Source of the DNA: Halomonas sp.
GTDB taxonomy: Bacteria; Pseudomonadota; Gammaproteobacteria; Pseudomonadales; Halomonadaceae
Assembly (NCBI RefSeq): GCF_017983445.1
Contig: NZ_JAGOBJ010000007.1
Span: 62,001-126,000 of the forward strand
DNA length: 64,000 nucleotides
Direction of reading: 5' to 3'
Position numbers and translations under genes: made by a program. How positions within the stretch are numbered: position 1 is the first letter of the stretch; each line of letters opens with the position of its first letter. Positions 27,074-36,676 of this stretch are shown here, in pieces. The notes under the pieces were generated by a model, which worked only from the letters and a program-made list of their open reading frames with translations, was not told where the DNA came from and made no database searches.

Positions 27074-28123
27074 TTGCTGAATTCCCCGCCTGCTGAAGGC
27101 GTTCGCCGCGAACGTTACTCTTCGTCAGACTTGCCGCCGTCAGGGTCGCCTGTAGCACGCGATCTAGCATGGCTTGCGCTCACGCCTGACCTCGTCAAAC
27201 TGCCGCCACCCATCCCTGATGGCGGGCGGCCGACGCTTCATGAGCTAGGCTTAGAGCATCATTTAAACGCCTGGCTTTCGGCGCTTACTCCCGCATCACT
27301 TGCGGCGGTCAGTCATCAGCAGGCGACGCGCATGGGCCATTATCACGAACGGCTGTGGCATCTTCTGTTGGACACCGCCCCCAATACGCGCCTGCTCGCC
27401 AAGAACGTGCGGATTTATCATAAGCGCATCACCCTGGGCGAGCTGGATATGGTCTACCGTACGCGCGACAATCCGGCGCCGGTGCATCTGGAAGTCGCCA
27501 TCAAGTTTTATCTCGGCCTGCCCGAAGGACATGGCCCGGCGAACAGTCTAGATCGATGGATTGGCCCGGGAGGGCTGGATAGCCTGGCGTTGAAATGCGC
27601 TCACCTACGCCGCCATCAGCTGCCGCTTTCCACAACACCGCTGGCGCTTGCCACGCTTGCACACTGGTTAACCCCCCGCGACACAATGCCTTACTCACTC
27701 AATGTGGGTGAGTTTCTTACCCATCGTGTCGCCATACCCGGCGTGCTGTTTTATCCCTGGCATACGTCACTACCCGCCCCTCAAGGGGCTACGCTTAACC
27801 ACCGGCGTGGCTTATGGTGCTTTTTACGTGACTGGCCCGCGCTTGTAGATAGCTTGGTGAATTGCTCGATGCATCGCTCAATGGAGAGCCTAGACACGCC
27901 GATACGCATGGCCTGGCTGCGCAAGCCTCACTGGCTAGCGCCGCCCAAGGTTGAGGATTTCGAGCCAATCGCCGTAGTAATGCCAGGCGTAGAGCGCTTG
28001 GTTGAGCAGTACGGGCCGCAGCAGGTGATGCTCTATATGCCTGATCAGCAGCGCGTTGAGCGGGTATTTATCGTGCCCAATAGTTGGCCCCGCCAGATAC
28101 CGCTACCGTCACGCGCGCAATAA
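27074..28123 (+). CDS. DUF1853 family protein
   Basis: 349-residue cytoplasmic protein. Landmarks of DUF1853 are present: ARDLAWLALTPDLV near the start, GHYHERLWHLLL near residue 95, ITLGELDMVYRTRDN and HLEVAIKFYLGL near 130-155, and WIGPGGLDSLALK near 175. The E-x-D and E-x-A-x-K spacing (GELD, LEVAIK) resembles a PD-(D/E)XK nuclease-like core; that is my inference, and the family has no assigned function. The start is a TTG with AAAGGAG 6 bases upstream. It is followed by a strong terminator shared with proB. Confidence 0.85.
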   Translation: MLNSPPAEGVRRERYSSSDLPPSGSPVARDLAWLALTPDLVKLPPPIPDGGRPTLHELGLEHHLNAWLSALTPASLAAVSHQQATRMGHYHERLWHLLLDTAPNTRLLAKNVRIYHKRITLGELDMVYRTRDNPAPVHLEVAIKFYLGLPEGHGPANSLDRWIGPGGLDSLALKCAHLRRHQLPLSTTPLALATLAHWLTPRDTMPYSLNVGEFLTHRVAIPGVLFYPWHTSLPAPQGATLNHRRGLWCFLRDWPALVDSLVNCSMHRSMESLDTPIRMAWLRKPHWLAPPKVEDFEPIAVVMPGVERLVEQYGPQQVMLYMPDQQRVERVFIVPNSWPRQIPLPSRAQ

Positions 28124-28134
28124 CGGCCCATATA

Positions 28135-28170
28135 AAAACGCCGCTTACTGATCACAGTAAGCGGCGTTTT
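28135..28170. terminator. Strong bidirectional terminator between DUF1853 gene and proB
   Basis: Perfect 16-bp stem (AAAACGCCGCTTACTG with CAGTAAGCGGCGTTTT) and ATCA loop, with an A-run on one side and a T-run on the other, so it can end transcription from both convergent genes. Confidence 0.92.
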
Positions 28171-28203
28171 GTATTGCCCATTTTCCGTTAAAGCGCGCTT
28201 GCG

Positions 28204-29343
28204 CTAGATCACCACGAGGTTATCGCGGTGAATAAGCTCATGAGCTTCTACATAGCCTAGAATCGCTTCGATCTGGTGGCTGGGCTGTCCAACCAACAGG
28301 CGCGCTTCCTCGACGCCGTAATTGACCAGGCCCTTGGCGACGGATGTGCCCTGCTCATCAACACAGACCACCATATCGCCACGCTTGAACACCCCCTTGA
28401 CGTCACGCACGCCCACCGGCAGCAGGCTGGAGCCTTTTTCACGCAGGACTTTTATCGCCCCGGCATCCAATACCAGCGTGCCGCGCACCTGCAGCTGGCC
28501 CGCCAGCCAACGCTTACGCGCCGCCATCGGTGCCTGCTCAGGGTGGAGCAACGTGCCCAGCGCCTCGCCACTCATGATCCGGGTAATAACCTCAGGCTGA
28601 CGGCCGCTGGCAATCACCGTCACCGCACCTGAACGCGCGGCAAGCTTGGCTGCCCGTACCTTGGTGCTCATGCCACCACGCCCCAGCGCCCCGCCACTGC
28701 CCGCCACGGCGGCAAGGCGTGGGTCATCGGCACGCCCTTCGGCGATCATCTGGGCATCAGGATGATGGCGTGGGTCAGCGTCGAACAGGCCTTCCTGGTC
28801 GGTAAGCAGCAATAACGCATCGGCTTCGAGCAGGTTGGCTACTAGCGCCCCCAGCGTATCGTTATCGCCAAAGCGGATTTCATCGGTGACCACCGTGTCG
28901 TTTTCGTTGATCACGGGGACCACGCGCATTTCCACCAGCGTACGCAGGGCCGATAGCGCATTCAGGTAGCGCTTGCGGTTGGAAAGATCGTCATGGGTCA
29001 GCAGAATCTGTGCGGTCAGCATATCGTGACGGGCAAAATGCTGCTCATAGCACTGGGTCAGGCCATTTTGGCCCACGGCGGCAGCGGCCTGCAGTTCATG
29101 CACCGCACTTGGGCGAGCGTGCCAGCCTAAGCGCACCATGCCAGCCGCGACAGCACCGGAGGACACCAGCACCACTTCGATACCCTGTCGATGCAGCGCG
29201 GCCACCTGGTCAACCCAGCCGCCAATGGCGGTTTCATCAAGGCCACGCCCGTCATTGGTCAGTAGCGCACTGCCAATTTTCACCACCACCCGCCGAGCGC
29301 GGCTTAGCGCATGGCGGCCGCCCCTCTGCTCATGACTCTCCAT
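28204..29343 (-). CDS. proB: Glutamate 5-kinase
   Basis: 379-residue cytoplasmic enzyme of proline synthesis that phosphorylates glutamate at the gamma carboxyl. The amino-acid kinase domain (about 15-265) shows [50 protein letters not shown] and [14 protein letters not shown]-terminal PUA domain (about 285-370, [26 protein letters not shown]) is present as in E. coli ProB. Proline is also an osmolyte, which suits this organism. It lies downstream of obg on the same strand (80-base gap) and could be co-transcribed with it. Confidence 0.97.
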   Translation of the reverse strand: MESHEQRGGRHALSRARRVVVKIGSALLTNDGRGLDETAIGGWVDQVAALHRQGIEVVLVSSGAVAAGMVRLGWHARPSAVHELQAAAAVGQNGLTQCYEQHFARHDMLTAQILLTHDDLSNRKRYLNALSALRTLVEMRVVPVINENDTVVTDEIRFGDNDTLGALVANLLEADALLLLTDQEGLFDADPRHHPDAQMIAEGRADDPRLAAVAGSGGALGRGGMSTKVRAAKLAARSGAVTVIASGRQPEVITRIMSGEALGTLLHPEQAPMAARKRWLAGQLQVRGTLVLDAGAIKVLREKGSSLLPVGVRDVKGVFKRGDMVVCVDEQGTSVAKGLVNYGVEEARLLVGQPSHQIEAILGYVEAHELIHRDNLVVI

Positions 29344-29422
29344 CCATCTCTACCTTATCAGGCACGTTATTAGATACGTTTACCGTCAGGCGCGAACACT
29401 TAAAGCAAGCTTGACGTGTCTT

Positions 29423-30640
<1,218 letters not shown>

Positions 30641-30691
30641 CTATATGCAACCCCCTGCCTCTACCAGTAGGGCAAGGGGACTTAAACAGAC

Positions 30692-30721
30692 AAAAAAGCC
30701 CCGCCATAGCGGGGCTTTTTT
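30692..30721 (-). terminator. Terminator after rpmA
   Basis: Perfect 13-bp stem (AAAAAAGCCCCGC with GCGGGGCTTTTTT) and CATA loop. On the minus strand it has a T-rich end and lies between rpmA and obg. The conserved order suggests some read-through into obg or a separate obg promoter. Confidence 0.9.
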
Positions 30722-30752
30722 CATTAACTACGCTCTACACAACCTGAGTTGC

Positions 30753-31010
30753 TTATTCAGAAACGATGCTAACGAATTTGCGGTTTTTAGGACCTTTGGT
30801 CTCGAACTTCACAAAGCCTTCGTTCAGTGCGAACAAAGTGTGATCACGACCTAAACCTACGCCAGTACCCGCGTGGAAACGCGTGCCGCGCTGACGAACG
30901 ATGATGCTACCTGCGTTCGCTGCTTGGCCACCGAAAAGTTTAACACCGAGGCGTTTGGATTCGGAATCGCGACCGTTACGCGTGGAGCCGGCTGCCTTTT
31001 TATGTGCCAT
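30753..31010 (-). CDS. rpmA: 50S ribosomal protein L27
   Basis: 85 residues. The opening [21 protein letters not shown] and the [28 protein letters not shown] block are diagnostic for L27, whose N-terminus reaches the peptidyl-transferase centre. It is the second gene of the rplU-rpmA operon, 32 bases after rplU. Confidence 0.98.
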   Translation of the reverse strand: MAHKKAAGSTRNGRDSESKRLGVKLFGGQAANAGSIIVRQRGTRFHAGTGVGLGRDHTLFALNEGFVKFETKGPKNRKFVSIVSE

Positions 31011-31042
31011 TGCAAAACTCTCCTTTCAGGGAATGTAACCGC

Positions 31043-31354
31043 TTACGCGGAAATTCCAGTAATTTTGACTTCAGTGAACCACTGACGGTGGCCCTGACGC
31101 TTCATGCTGTGCTTACGGCGACGGAATTTGATAATAGTTACCTTGTCACCGCGACCGTGAGAAACGATCTCAGCGGAAACCTTGGCACCACTGATCAGCG
31201 GCGCGCCGATGTTGAAATCGTCGCCATCTGCAACCAGCAGTACTTCATCAAACTCAATCGTTTCGCCGGTAGCGACTTCGATTTTCTCGAGCTTAAGGGT
31301 CTGACCTTCTTGAACGCGGTACTGCTTACCACCGCTCTTGATAATTGCGTACAT
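31043..31354 (-). CDS. rplU: 50S ribosomal protein L21
   Basis: 103-residue ribosomal protein with [18 protein letters not shown] at the start, [22 protein letters not shown] in the middle and [19 protein letters not shown]-type RNA-binding loop (here [19 protein letters not shown]). The ATG at 31354 is the family start; the open frame running back to 31396 is not needed. It heads the operon with rpmA, and a candidate promoter lies at 31506-31534. Confidence 0.98.
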   Translation of the reverse strand: MYAIIKSGGKQYRVQEGQTLKLEKIEVATGETIEFDEVLLVADGDDFNIGAPLISGAKVSAEIVSHGRGDKVTIIKFRRRKHSMKRQGHRQWFTEVKITGISA

Positions 31355-31676
31355 GTCGCTCTCCGGACTTGTCGTTAATGCGGTTATGCCCTGCATAACC
31401 AGCGCTCATCACTTACGCTCTGTCGAGTCGTGCTCTTATCAACCTGCTGCGAGTGGCGCCCCTTTTGGCAGCCATCTGACAGGGAGCATGATGAGTGGGT
31501 CGCGGATTATAACGATAATCGCCTTCTACCACAAGACCACAGGCTATTGTCAATTGATGATTGTTGTTTGCTGCACGAGACATGCCTTGAACGCGCCTTG
31601 ACGCTTTCCCGGCAGCCCCATAGCATGACCTCAATTTAGGGGCGCGCCCCTCCACCTGCCGCGATGAACGGAACCC
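31355..31676. other. Divergent promoter region between rplU and ispB
   Basis: About 320 bases without a gene. It holds the promoter for leftward rplU-rpmA and should hold that for rightward ispB. A second TTGACA-like hexamer (minus strand, near 31550) has no well-placed -10 partner. Confidence 0.55.
31506..31534 (-). promoter_or_regulatory. Candidate sigma-70 promoter for rplU-rpmA
   Basis: On the minus strand, TTGTGG (31529-31534), a 17-base spacer and a perfect TATAAT (31506-31511), followed by GC-rich sequence. The -35 is a weak match, the -10 is consensus. Distance to the rplU start is about 150 bases. Confidence 0.55.
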
Positions 31677-32681
31677 ATGACCGCCAACGTCTCCCCAACC
31701 CCGACTGCCAGCCCAACGCCCTCACCGCTGCACGCCGTGGTGGCAGATGACTTTGAAGCCGTCAACCGGACGATCGTTGAGCAACTCACCTCGAAAGTCC
31801 CGCTCGTCGAAACCATCAGTCAGTACATTATTGAAAGCGGCGGCAAGCGTTTGCGGCCCATGCTGGTGCTGCTGGCGGCCCGCTCACTGGGCTACCAGGG
31901 CGACAAGCACATCACATTGGCTACGCTGATCGAGTTCATGCATACCTCGACGCTGCTCCACGACGATGTGGTCGATGAGTCGCACATGCGGCGCGGCAAA
32001 AAAACCGCCAACGACGCCTGGGGCAACGCGCCTTCGGTACTGGTCGGCGATTTTCTCTATTCGCGCTCGTTTCAGCTGATGGTGGATGTGGGTTCGATGG
32101 AGATCATGGCGATTCTCTCAAGTGCCACCTGCACCATTGCCGAAGGCGAAGTGCTGCAACTGACCAATATCGGCAACCCAAGCATTTCCGAGGCGGACTA
32201 CTTCGAGACCATTCAGGGCAAGACCGCCATGCTGTTCGAAGCTGCAACCCACAGCGGCGCGGTATTGGCCGGCGCCACCGCCGAGCAGGCCGAAGCGCTC
32301 AAGCTTTATGGCCGCTACCTGGGCCTCGCCTTCCAGTTGATCGATGACCTGCTGGATTACCAGGGCGATGCCGACGCCATGGGTAAAAACGTCGGCGATG
32401 ACCTGGCCGAGGGCAAGCCTACCCTGCCGCTGATTCACGCCATGGAGCAGGGCACGCCAGAGCAAGCCAAGCTGATTCGCCAGGTGATCCGTAAAGGCGG
32501 CCTTGAGCAGTTGGATGAAGTGCTCGCGATTATTCACGCCACGGGCGCGCTTGAGTACACGCGTAAACGCGCCGACGAGATGGCCGATAAAGCGCTGGCG
32601 CAATTAGAACTCCTTCCGCCCAGCCCTTACCGTGACAGCATGGCCCAGCTCGCCCGACTGGCCGTTGACCGGCAAGCATGA
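31677..32681 (+). CDS. ispB: Octaprenyl diphosphate synthase
   Basis: 334-residue cytoplasmic trans-prenyltransferase that makes the ubiquinone side chain. First Asp-rich motif LLHDDVVDE (near residue 95), second LIDDLLDYQGD (near 222), and GGKRLRPMLVLL near 60, all standard for the long-chain class. An extra Pro/Thr/Ser-rich stretch of about 18 residues at the start is not family core. The divergent arrangement with rplU-rpmA matches E. coli and many gammaproteobacteria. Confidence 0.95.
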   Translation: MTANVSPTPTASPTPSPLHAVVADDFEAVNRTIVEQLTSKVPLVETISQYIIESGGKRLRPMLVLLAARSLGYQGDKHITLATLIEFMHTSTLLHDDVVDESHMRRGKKTANDAWGNAPSVLVGDFLYSRSFQLMVDVGSMEIMAILSSATCTIAEGEVLQLTNIGNPSISEADYFETIQGKTAMLFEAATHSGAVLAGATAEQAEALKLYGRYLGLAFQLIDDLLDYQGDADAMGKNVGDDLAEGKPTLPLIHAMEQGTPEQAKLIRQVIRKGGLEQLDEVLAIIHATGALEYTRKRADEMADKALAQLELLPPSPYRDSMAQLARLAVDRQA

Positions 32682-32720
32682 ATTCGCGCTAATAAATTCG
32701 CACCACAGAGGCGCCAGGGC

Positions 32721-32749
32721 TTGATAAAAAGCGTCCATTTGTGTACGAT
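32721..32749 (+). promoter_or_regulatory. Promoter of the tRNA-Pro gene
   Basis: TTGATA (32721-32726), exactly 17 bases, TACGAT (32744-32749), then a GC-rich discriminator (GCGCCCCG) as in stringently controlled stable-RNA promoters. The tRNA starts 33 bases after the -10. Confidence 0.8.
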
Positions 32750-32781
32750 GCGCCCCGTTGCTGAGCACCGCTCACAACCTT

Positions 32782-32858
32782 CGGAATATAGCTCAGCTTG
32801 GTAGAGCGCTGCCTTCGGGAGGCAGAGGTCGTAGGTTCGAATCCTGCTATTCCGACCA
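32782..32858 (+). tRNA. tRNA-Pro (anticodon CGG)
   Basis: 77 bases including an encoded CCA end. The acceptor stem CGGAATA pairs with TATTCCG. D-arm GCTC/GAGC, anticodon stem CTGCC/GGCAG with loop TTCGGGA (anticodon CGG, reading CCG), and T-arm GTAGG/CCTGC with TTCGAAT loop are all intact. A terminator follows directly, and the accessory-looking PrpF cluster begins less than 100 bases further on. Confidence 0.97.
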
Positions 32859-32873
32859 GACATCAAGAAAAAA

Positions 32874-32904
32874 GGACTCCATCATCGATGGGGTCCTTTT
32901 TTTT
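32874..32904 (+). terminator. Rho-independent terminator after tRNA-Pro
   Basis: 10-bp stem (GGACTCCATC with GATGGGGTCC, one G-T pair) and ATC loop, followed by eight T residues. It closes the tRNA transcript. Confidence 0.9.
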
Positions 32905-32953
32905 GTGACATCGTTTCGTCAGCGTCACCCAAAGGCGGCTTCACCCCGAGCGC

Positions 32954-34168
32954 CTAAAACACAGCTTCGTGCTGCGCCTCGAGGGCGCGCAATAGAGCTC
33001 CCGAGGGCTGATACAGGGGCGCGTACCCCGCCAGCAGTACCTGCGCACTGCGCTGATAAGCGGCGGATTCAATGATGACCGTATCATCACCCTGCTTCCG
33101 AGCAACAATCTTGGTGGCCAGAATGCCGGCCGGATTTTCGATGGCGACGTCTATCTCGGTGCTGACCGCGGTGAGGGCCTTGGGTGCCAGTCGATGAGCC
33201 ACCGTCCCAGGCACCAGCGTGGCTGCGGCTAGACAGCAGCCACCGGATACGGCAAGCGATCCGTGAAACGTCTGAGGGGTCAGGTAGCGCACGCAGATAT
33301 CGCCGCCTTGACGCGCTTCTCCTACCAGGCAGACCTTGGGTACCGTTTCGCTTCGCGCGAGCTCTTCCCGAGACATGAGCGTGCCATCGGCGTGACGCAA
33401 CCGCATCCTCTCTCCCGCCGCGACCCATACCCTCTTCAAGTGTTCCATAAAGGCCGTGTCGGCGCTCAGCTGCGCGACGCTTTCATGCCCCGTCCTGCCA
33501 ACATCGGCGGCCTTGATGATAACCATGGGGACAGCTACGTCGACACAGCTTACTTCGACACCTTCGATCAAGTCCACGGCATTGCCCGTCGGAAGCAAGG
33601 CGCTGGTCTTTGCCCCAACGGGCGACTGCAGGAAGAGCTCGACGGCGGGATGGGCGCCCATCACTCCGGGAATGGACGCCATGGCGAAGCCTTCGTCCGT
33701 GTTTCTCATGCGCGAGTGGCTAACGACCCCGGTATTGGTATTGTAGATCGTCAGGTGCTGCGTTTGCGCGGCGCTTGTCGCCACCAGCCCGGTATCAAGC
33801 GCCCATAACTGCAGAGCAGAAGACATGTTGCCGCAGTTGACGCTCCAATCGATGCGATCATGAGCGGCCGCAAGCTGAGCCAGCGTGCTGACCAGCCGCT
33901 CACCGGAAGTGGTGCGTTCGATATCGGCGAAGAAAACCTTGTTGCTCGTCGCCGGTCCGCGACCCAAGCCCGTCGTCTGGGTATTGCCCGGATAGTCCCC
34001 CTTCAAGGGCACTCCCATCACGTGACGCAGCAGCTCTTCACGCAGAGCCCTATCCCGAGGAGTGATTCTTTCCCACAGGATCGCACCCGTGGAGGTGCCC
34101 CCGCGCATGTAGTGAACCGGAAAGTGCCACACGTTCTGGTCACGATAGGGAGTGCGTGATTTCATCAT
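32954..34168 (-). CDS. PrpF-family isomerase/tautomerase (copy 1)
   Basis: 404-residue soluble protein of the PrpF family (diaminopimelate-epimerase fold), whose characterised members isomerise 2-methylaconitate or tautomerise 4-oxalomesaconate. Key features: HYMRGGTSTGAILWE near the start, TSNKVFF, and NCGNMSSALQLWAL, carrying the conserved Cys-Gly-Asn loop. A second half repeats the fold (PMVIIKAADVG, SGGCCLAAATLVPGT). The start at 34168 has GAGGA 9 bases before it. It is the last gene of a run prpF2-ridA-GNAT-prpF1. No prpBCD methylcitrate genes are present, so propionate metabolism is not indicated. The substrate is unknown. Confidence 0.85.
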   Translation of the reverse strand: MMKSRTPYRDQNVWHFPVHYMRGGTSTGAILWERITPRDRALREELLRHVMGVPLKGDYPGNTQTTGLGRGPATSNKVFFADIERTTSGERLVSTLAQLAAAHDRIDWSVNCGNMSSALQLWALDTGLVATSAAQTQHLTIYNTNTGVVSHSRMRNTDEGFAMASIPGVMGAHPAVELFLQSPVGAKTSALLPTGNAVDLIEGVEVSCVDVAVPMVIIKAADVGRTGHESVAQLSADTAFMEHLKRVWVAAGERMRLRHADGTLMSREELARSETVPKVCLVGEARQGGDICVRYLTPQTFHGSLAVSGGCCLAAATLVPGTVAHRLAPKALTAVSTEIDVAIENPAGILATKIVARKQGDDTVIIESAAYQRSAQVLLAGYAPLYQPSGALLRALEAQHEAVF

Positions 34169-34295
34169 GCCTGGGGATCCTCGTACTCTACTTGACAATG
34201 CCGGTTATCGGTTTGGAAACCGTGCAGCAGACCGATCAAGCTCGCCGCTTGGCTGGGAAGCCGCCGGCATAGAGCGACCTTGCGCACGGGAGGCG

Positions 34296-34769
34296 TTACA
34301 ACTTGAGTTTGTAACCCAAATGGCTGTTTTCAAAGCCCAGTCGTTCGTAAAACCGATGGGCATCGGGCCGCTCGATATCAGTGGTCAGTTGAACCAGCTC
34401 GCACCCACGATCACGGCACTCATCGATCGCCCGCTGAAACATCTGCTGCCCGAGTCCCGAGCTCCGCTGCGCCGATGCAATACGCACGCCTTCGATCTGC
34501 CCACGCCAGGCGCCCTGCCGCGCGAGTCCCGGAATGAACGTGAGCTGAAGCGTACCTACGAGCTCATCTCCTGCCAGCGCCACGAGCTGCAGCTGATTGG
34601 GATCGGCATCGATGGCGTCGAATGCCGCCCTGTAGAGCGGGTTCAAAGGGCTGCCCACATCCTCGCGTTGGCGCCCCAGTACGTCGTCGGCCAGCAAGGC
34701 AACGATGCTGGCCACATCGTCGCTTCGAGCACGCCTAAACTGAATCGTCAGAGTCATTCGCTTCTCCAT
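34296..34769 (-). CDS. GNAT-family N-acetyltransferase
   Basis: 157-residue acetyltransferase. The acetyl-CoA loop is seen in IASAQRSSGLGQQMFQRAI (R/Q-x-x-G-x-G/A pattern at RSSGLGQ), followed by CELVQLTTDIERPDAHRFYERLGFENSHLGYKL, the usual C-terminal strand-helix-strand. Similar proteins acetylate amino groups of small molecules. It lies between ridA and prpF1 in the same direction (62- and 127-base gaps), so it may modify an amino substrate or intermediate of the cluster, or detoxify it. Confidence 0.85.
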   Translation of the reverse strand: MEKRMTLTIQFRRARSDDVASIVALLADDVLGRQREDVGSPLNPLYRAAFDAIDADPNQLQLVALAGDELVGTLQLTFIPGLARQGAWRGQIEGVRIASAQRSSGLGQQMFQRAIDECRDRGCELVQLTTDIERPDAHRFYERLGFENSHLGYKLKL

Positions 34770-34831
34770 GGAAAAGACGCCCGAGCGCCTGAATCAACGC
34801 AGCGTCGGTCGAACCGCCTCCTGCTGTCGCT

Positions 34832-35212
34832 TTAAATCACCGCCGCCTGCAACGCAATCTCAACGGCGAACTGAGAGCGTCCCGGCGTCGATTCGATGCA
34901 GGAACGGGAGGGCGCGCAGCCTTTTGGCATCCACGCATTCCAGACGCTGTTCATGCGGGGGGCGTGCTCGACGTCCTTGAGCCAAACGGTAGCGGTCAGA
35001 ATACGCGTTTTATGAGAGCCCGCCTGCTCGAGCCAACCATCGATGCGCGTCAGAATGTTCTGTGTCTGCTCTTCGACCGTGCCGTTCGAGTCCTCCGCCA
35101 GCGTACCGCTGATATAGACAATACCATGGTGAACGAGAATGCGGCTCAAGCGATCTTCGGTTTCAAAGCGCTGGATATCGTCCTGTCGGGCGATGTGAGT
35201 AGTATCGAACAT
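34832..35212 (-). CDS. RidA-family (YjgF/YER057c) enamine/imine deaminase
   Basis: 126-residue protein. RidA family members hydrolyse reactive 2-aminoacrylate-type enamines or imines. The Arg in CAPSRSCIES and the Glu in FAVEIALQAAV sit at the positions of the catalytic Arg105 and Glu120 of RidA. The HHGIVYISGTLA strand is also typical. I chose the ATG at 35212 (AAGGA upstream) over the much longer frame to 35395, which would overlap prpF2. Its start practically touches the prpF2 stop (35215), so the two are co-translated. It suits a pathway with a PLP enzyme that can release enamines. Confidence 0.88.
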   Translation of the reverse strand: MFDTTHIARQDDIQRFETEDRLSRILVHHGIVYISGTLAEDSNGTVEEQTQNILTRIDGWLEQAGSHKTRILTATVWLKDVEHAPRMNSVWNAWMPKGCAPSRSCIESTPGRSQFAVEIALQAAVI

Positions 35213-35214
35213 GA

Positions 35215-36393
35215 TCAGCTTTCCTTTTTGGCGGGCTCGCTGGTTGAAAACAAAGGGACGTAGACCGTCCCTTCCATGAGAAGTCGAGAGGTACGGCCGA
35301 GGGTGACGGACAGGATCGAAGGCGAATGCCCCTGCACGGAGCGAATATTCACCTCGATCACGCCGGAGGCATGGCCGATACGCACTCGCTGGCATGCTGC
35401 AGGGGCAAGCCTTGCCATTTGGTTGACGATGGACCCTTCAAGCACCGCAGCGGCGGCCGTGGCAATGGAGCCCGTCACTTCGTAGGCGTGGTGAAGCTTT
35501 CCCATCGAGACACCCCGGGCGACGAGATCGATCGCATCGGCCTCGATCGTTTGCTCGCCGACGACGCGATGCGTCACGCCCCGGCTGACAAAGGCGATCT
35601 TGGGAAGCGCTGGCGTCGCTGCTGCTGCGTCGTCGGCCCGCGTACACAGGCCAAGCCGTATGGCAACGGCGCCGCGTATCGCCTCCAACCGCGACAGCAG
35701 TTCCGGCCGGGCGTCGACGTCTGCCTTGGACTCGGTACCCGAAAGCCCCAAATCCTCGGCGCGCACGAAGGCCATGACCATACCGGCATCAATGACACTG
35801 ACCTCAAGAACACCGACGCCGGGGACATCGACCGTGTCGACGATGCAACCTGTCGGCAGCAGGGTACCGAAGGAGCTACCGGCGGGGTCGACAAATTCGA
35901 GATCGATCCTGGCACCGCTTCCCCGAACTCCGTCGATGCAATACTCCCCCGCTTCGACGGGTATGCCCTGTTCGACGGGCACGTGGGCAATGATGCGGCG
36001 GGCCGTGTTCTCCTGCCAAATACGCACCTCGGTGATGCCTTCCTGGGGCTCGACCAGTCCGGCGCGCAGGGCGTAGGGGCCGATCGCCGATGAAAGATTT
36101 CCACAGTTGGCGGTGTAGTCGACGATGGGGCGCTCGACGTCCACTTGGGCGATGAGATAGTCCACGTCACAGTCATCCCGTGCGGAAGCGCCGACGAGCG
36201 CGACCTTGCTGGTGCTCGAGCTTGCGCCTCCCATGCCATCCATCTGCTTGCCGTAGGGGTCAGGGCTGCCCATCAGCGCAAGCAGAAGAGCGTCTCGCTG
36301 CGCCGGGCCTGCGGGCAGATCTTCTCGCAGAATGATCAGGCCCTTGCTCGTTCCGCCACGAACAAAGGCTGCCGACACGCTGATTGTCGTCAT
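35215..36393 (-). CDS. PrpF-family isomerase/tautomerase (copy 2)
   Basis: 392-residue paralogue of the product of 32954-34168. It has AAFVRGGTSKGLIILRED, GGASSSTSKVALV and NCGNLSSAIGPYALRAGLV with the same Cys-Gly-Asn loop, and a second-half GKLHHAYEVTGSIATAAAAVLEGS segment, as in 4-oxalomesaconate tautomerase-like members. The start at 36393 follows an AGGGGAAA. It heads the operon prpF2-ridA-GNAT-prpF1, behind an operator-like palindrome at 36496-36510. Two divergent paralogues in one operon suggest two isomerisation steps or a heteromer; the reactions are unknown. Confidence 0.87.
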   Translation of the reverse strand: MTTISVSAAFVRGGTSKGLIILREDLPAGPAQRDALLLALMGSPDPYGKQMDGMGGASSSTSKVALVGASARDDCDVDYLIAQVDVERPIVDYTANCGNLSSAIGPYALRAGLVEPQEGITEVRIWQENTARRIIAHVPVEQGIPVEAGEYCIDGVRGSGARIDLEFVDPAGSSFGTLLPTGCIVDTVDVPGVGVLEVSVIDAGMVMAFVRAEDLGLSGTESKADVDARPELLSRLEAIRGAVAIRLGLCTRADDAAAATPALPKIAFVSRGVTHRVVGEQTIEADAIDLVARGVSMGKLHHAYEVTGSIATAAAAVLEGSIVNQMARLAPAACQRVRIGHASGVIEVNIRSVQGHSPSILSVTLGRTSRLLMEGTVYVPLFSTSEPAKKES

Positions 36394-36495
36394 AAGCGTT
36401 TCCCCTTTTAATACGTCGATGGCACAGGGCATCACACTCGCAGCCAAAGGGCGCCATCTAAATCTGCTTTAAAGTCTCTACTAAAGAGACTATGA

Positions 36496-36510
36496 TTTCT
36501 TTAATTGAAA
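36496..36510. promoter_or_regulatory. Operator-like palindrome before prpF2
   Basis: TTTCTTTAATTGAAA, followed 1 base later by ATGCTAGCCGATAG. The same pair of elements in the same order stands before the symporter gene (40106-40120 with ATGCTAGC at 40144-40151). Probable binding site of the IclR regulator encoded between them. Confidence 0.55.
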
Positions 36511-36602
36511 CATGCTAGCCGATAGCGCACTCTCAGTCAATTGCGCCGCGAACCGCTTCCTTGCGACGCGCCTTTATCGGCGACGATGGTCGATCAGCGG
36601 GC

Positions 36603-36635
36603 AAAAAAAACCGCTCGCAAGAATGATGCGAGCGG
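36603..36635 (-). terminator. Terminator of the iclR-aldolase unit
   Basis: On the minus strand, CCGCTCGC pairs with GCGAGCGG around a 9-base loop, followed by eight T residues (36603-36610). It lies 41 bases beyond the aldolase stop and separates that unit from the prpF2 operon. Confidence 0.85.
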
Positions 36636-36676
36636 CGGAAAACAGGGGGGCGATCCGTGAGCAGCCTGCGCTCCGA

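Larger units (their letters stand above)
36394..36676. promoter_or_regulatory. Promoter region of the prpF2 operon
   Basis: 283 bases without a gene, AT-rich in the middle. From right to left on the minus strand it holds the terminator of the aldolase gene (36603-36635), an operator-like palindrome (36496-36510) and a perfect 7-bp inverted repeat, AGTCTCT-ACTAA-AGAGACT (36473-36491), either of which could bind the IclR regulator. Confidence 0.6.

Noticed and set aside
34152-36093. Long plus-strand open frames opposite prpF1, ridA and prpF2 (up to 255 residues)
   Set aside because: They are antisense to genes with clear family motifs; GC-rich third positions commonly create such shadow frames.
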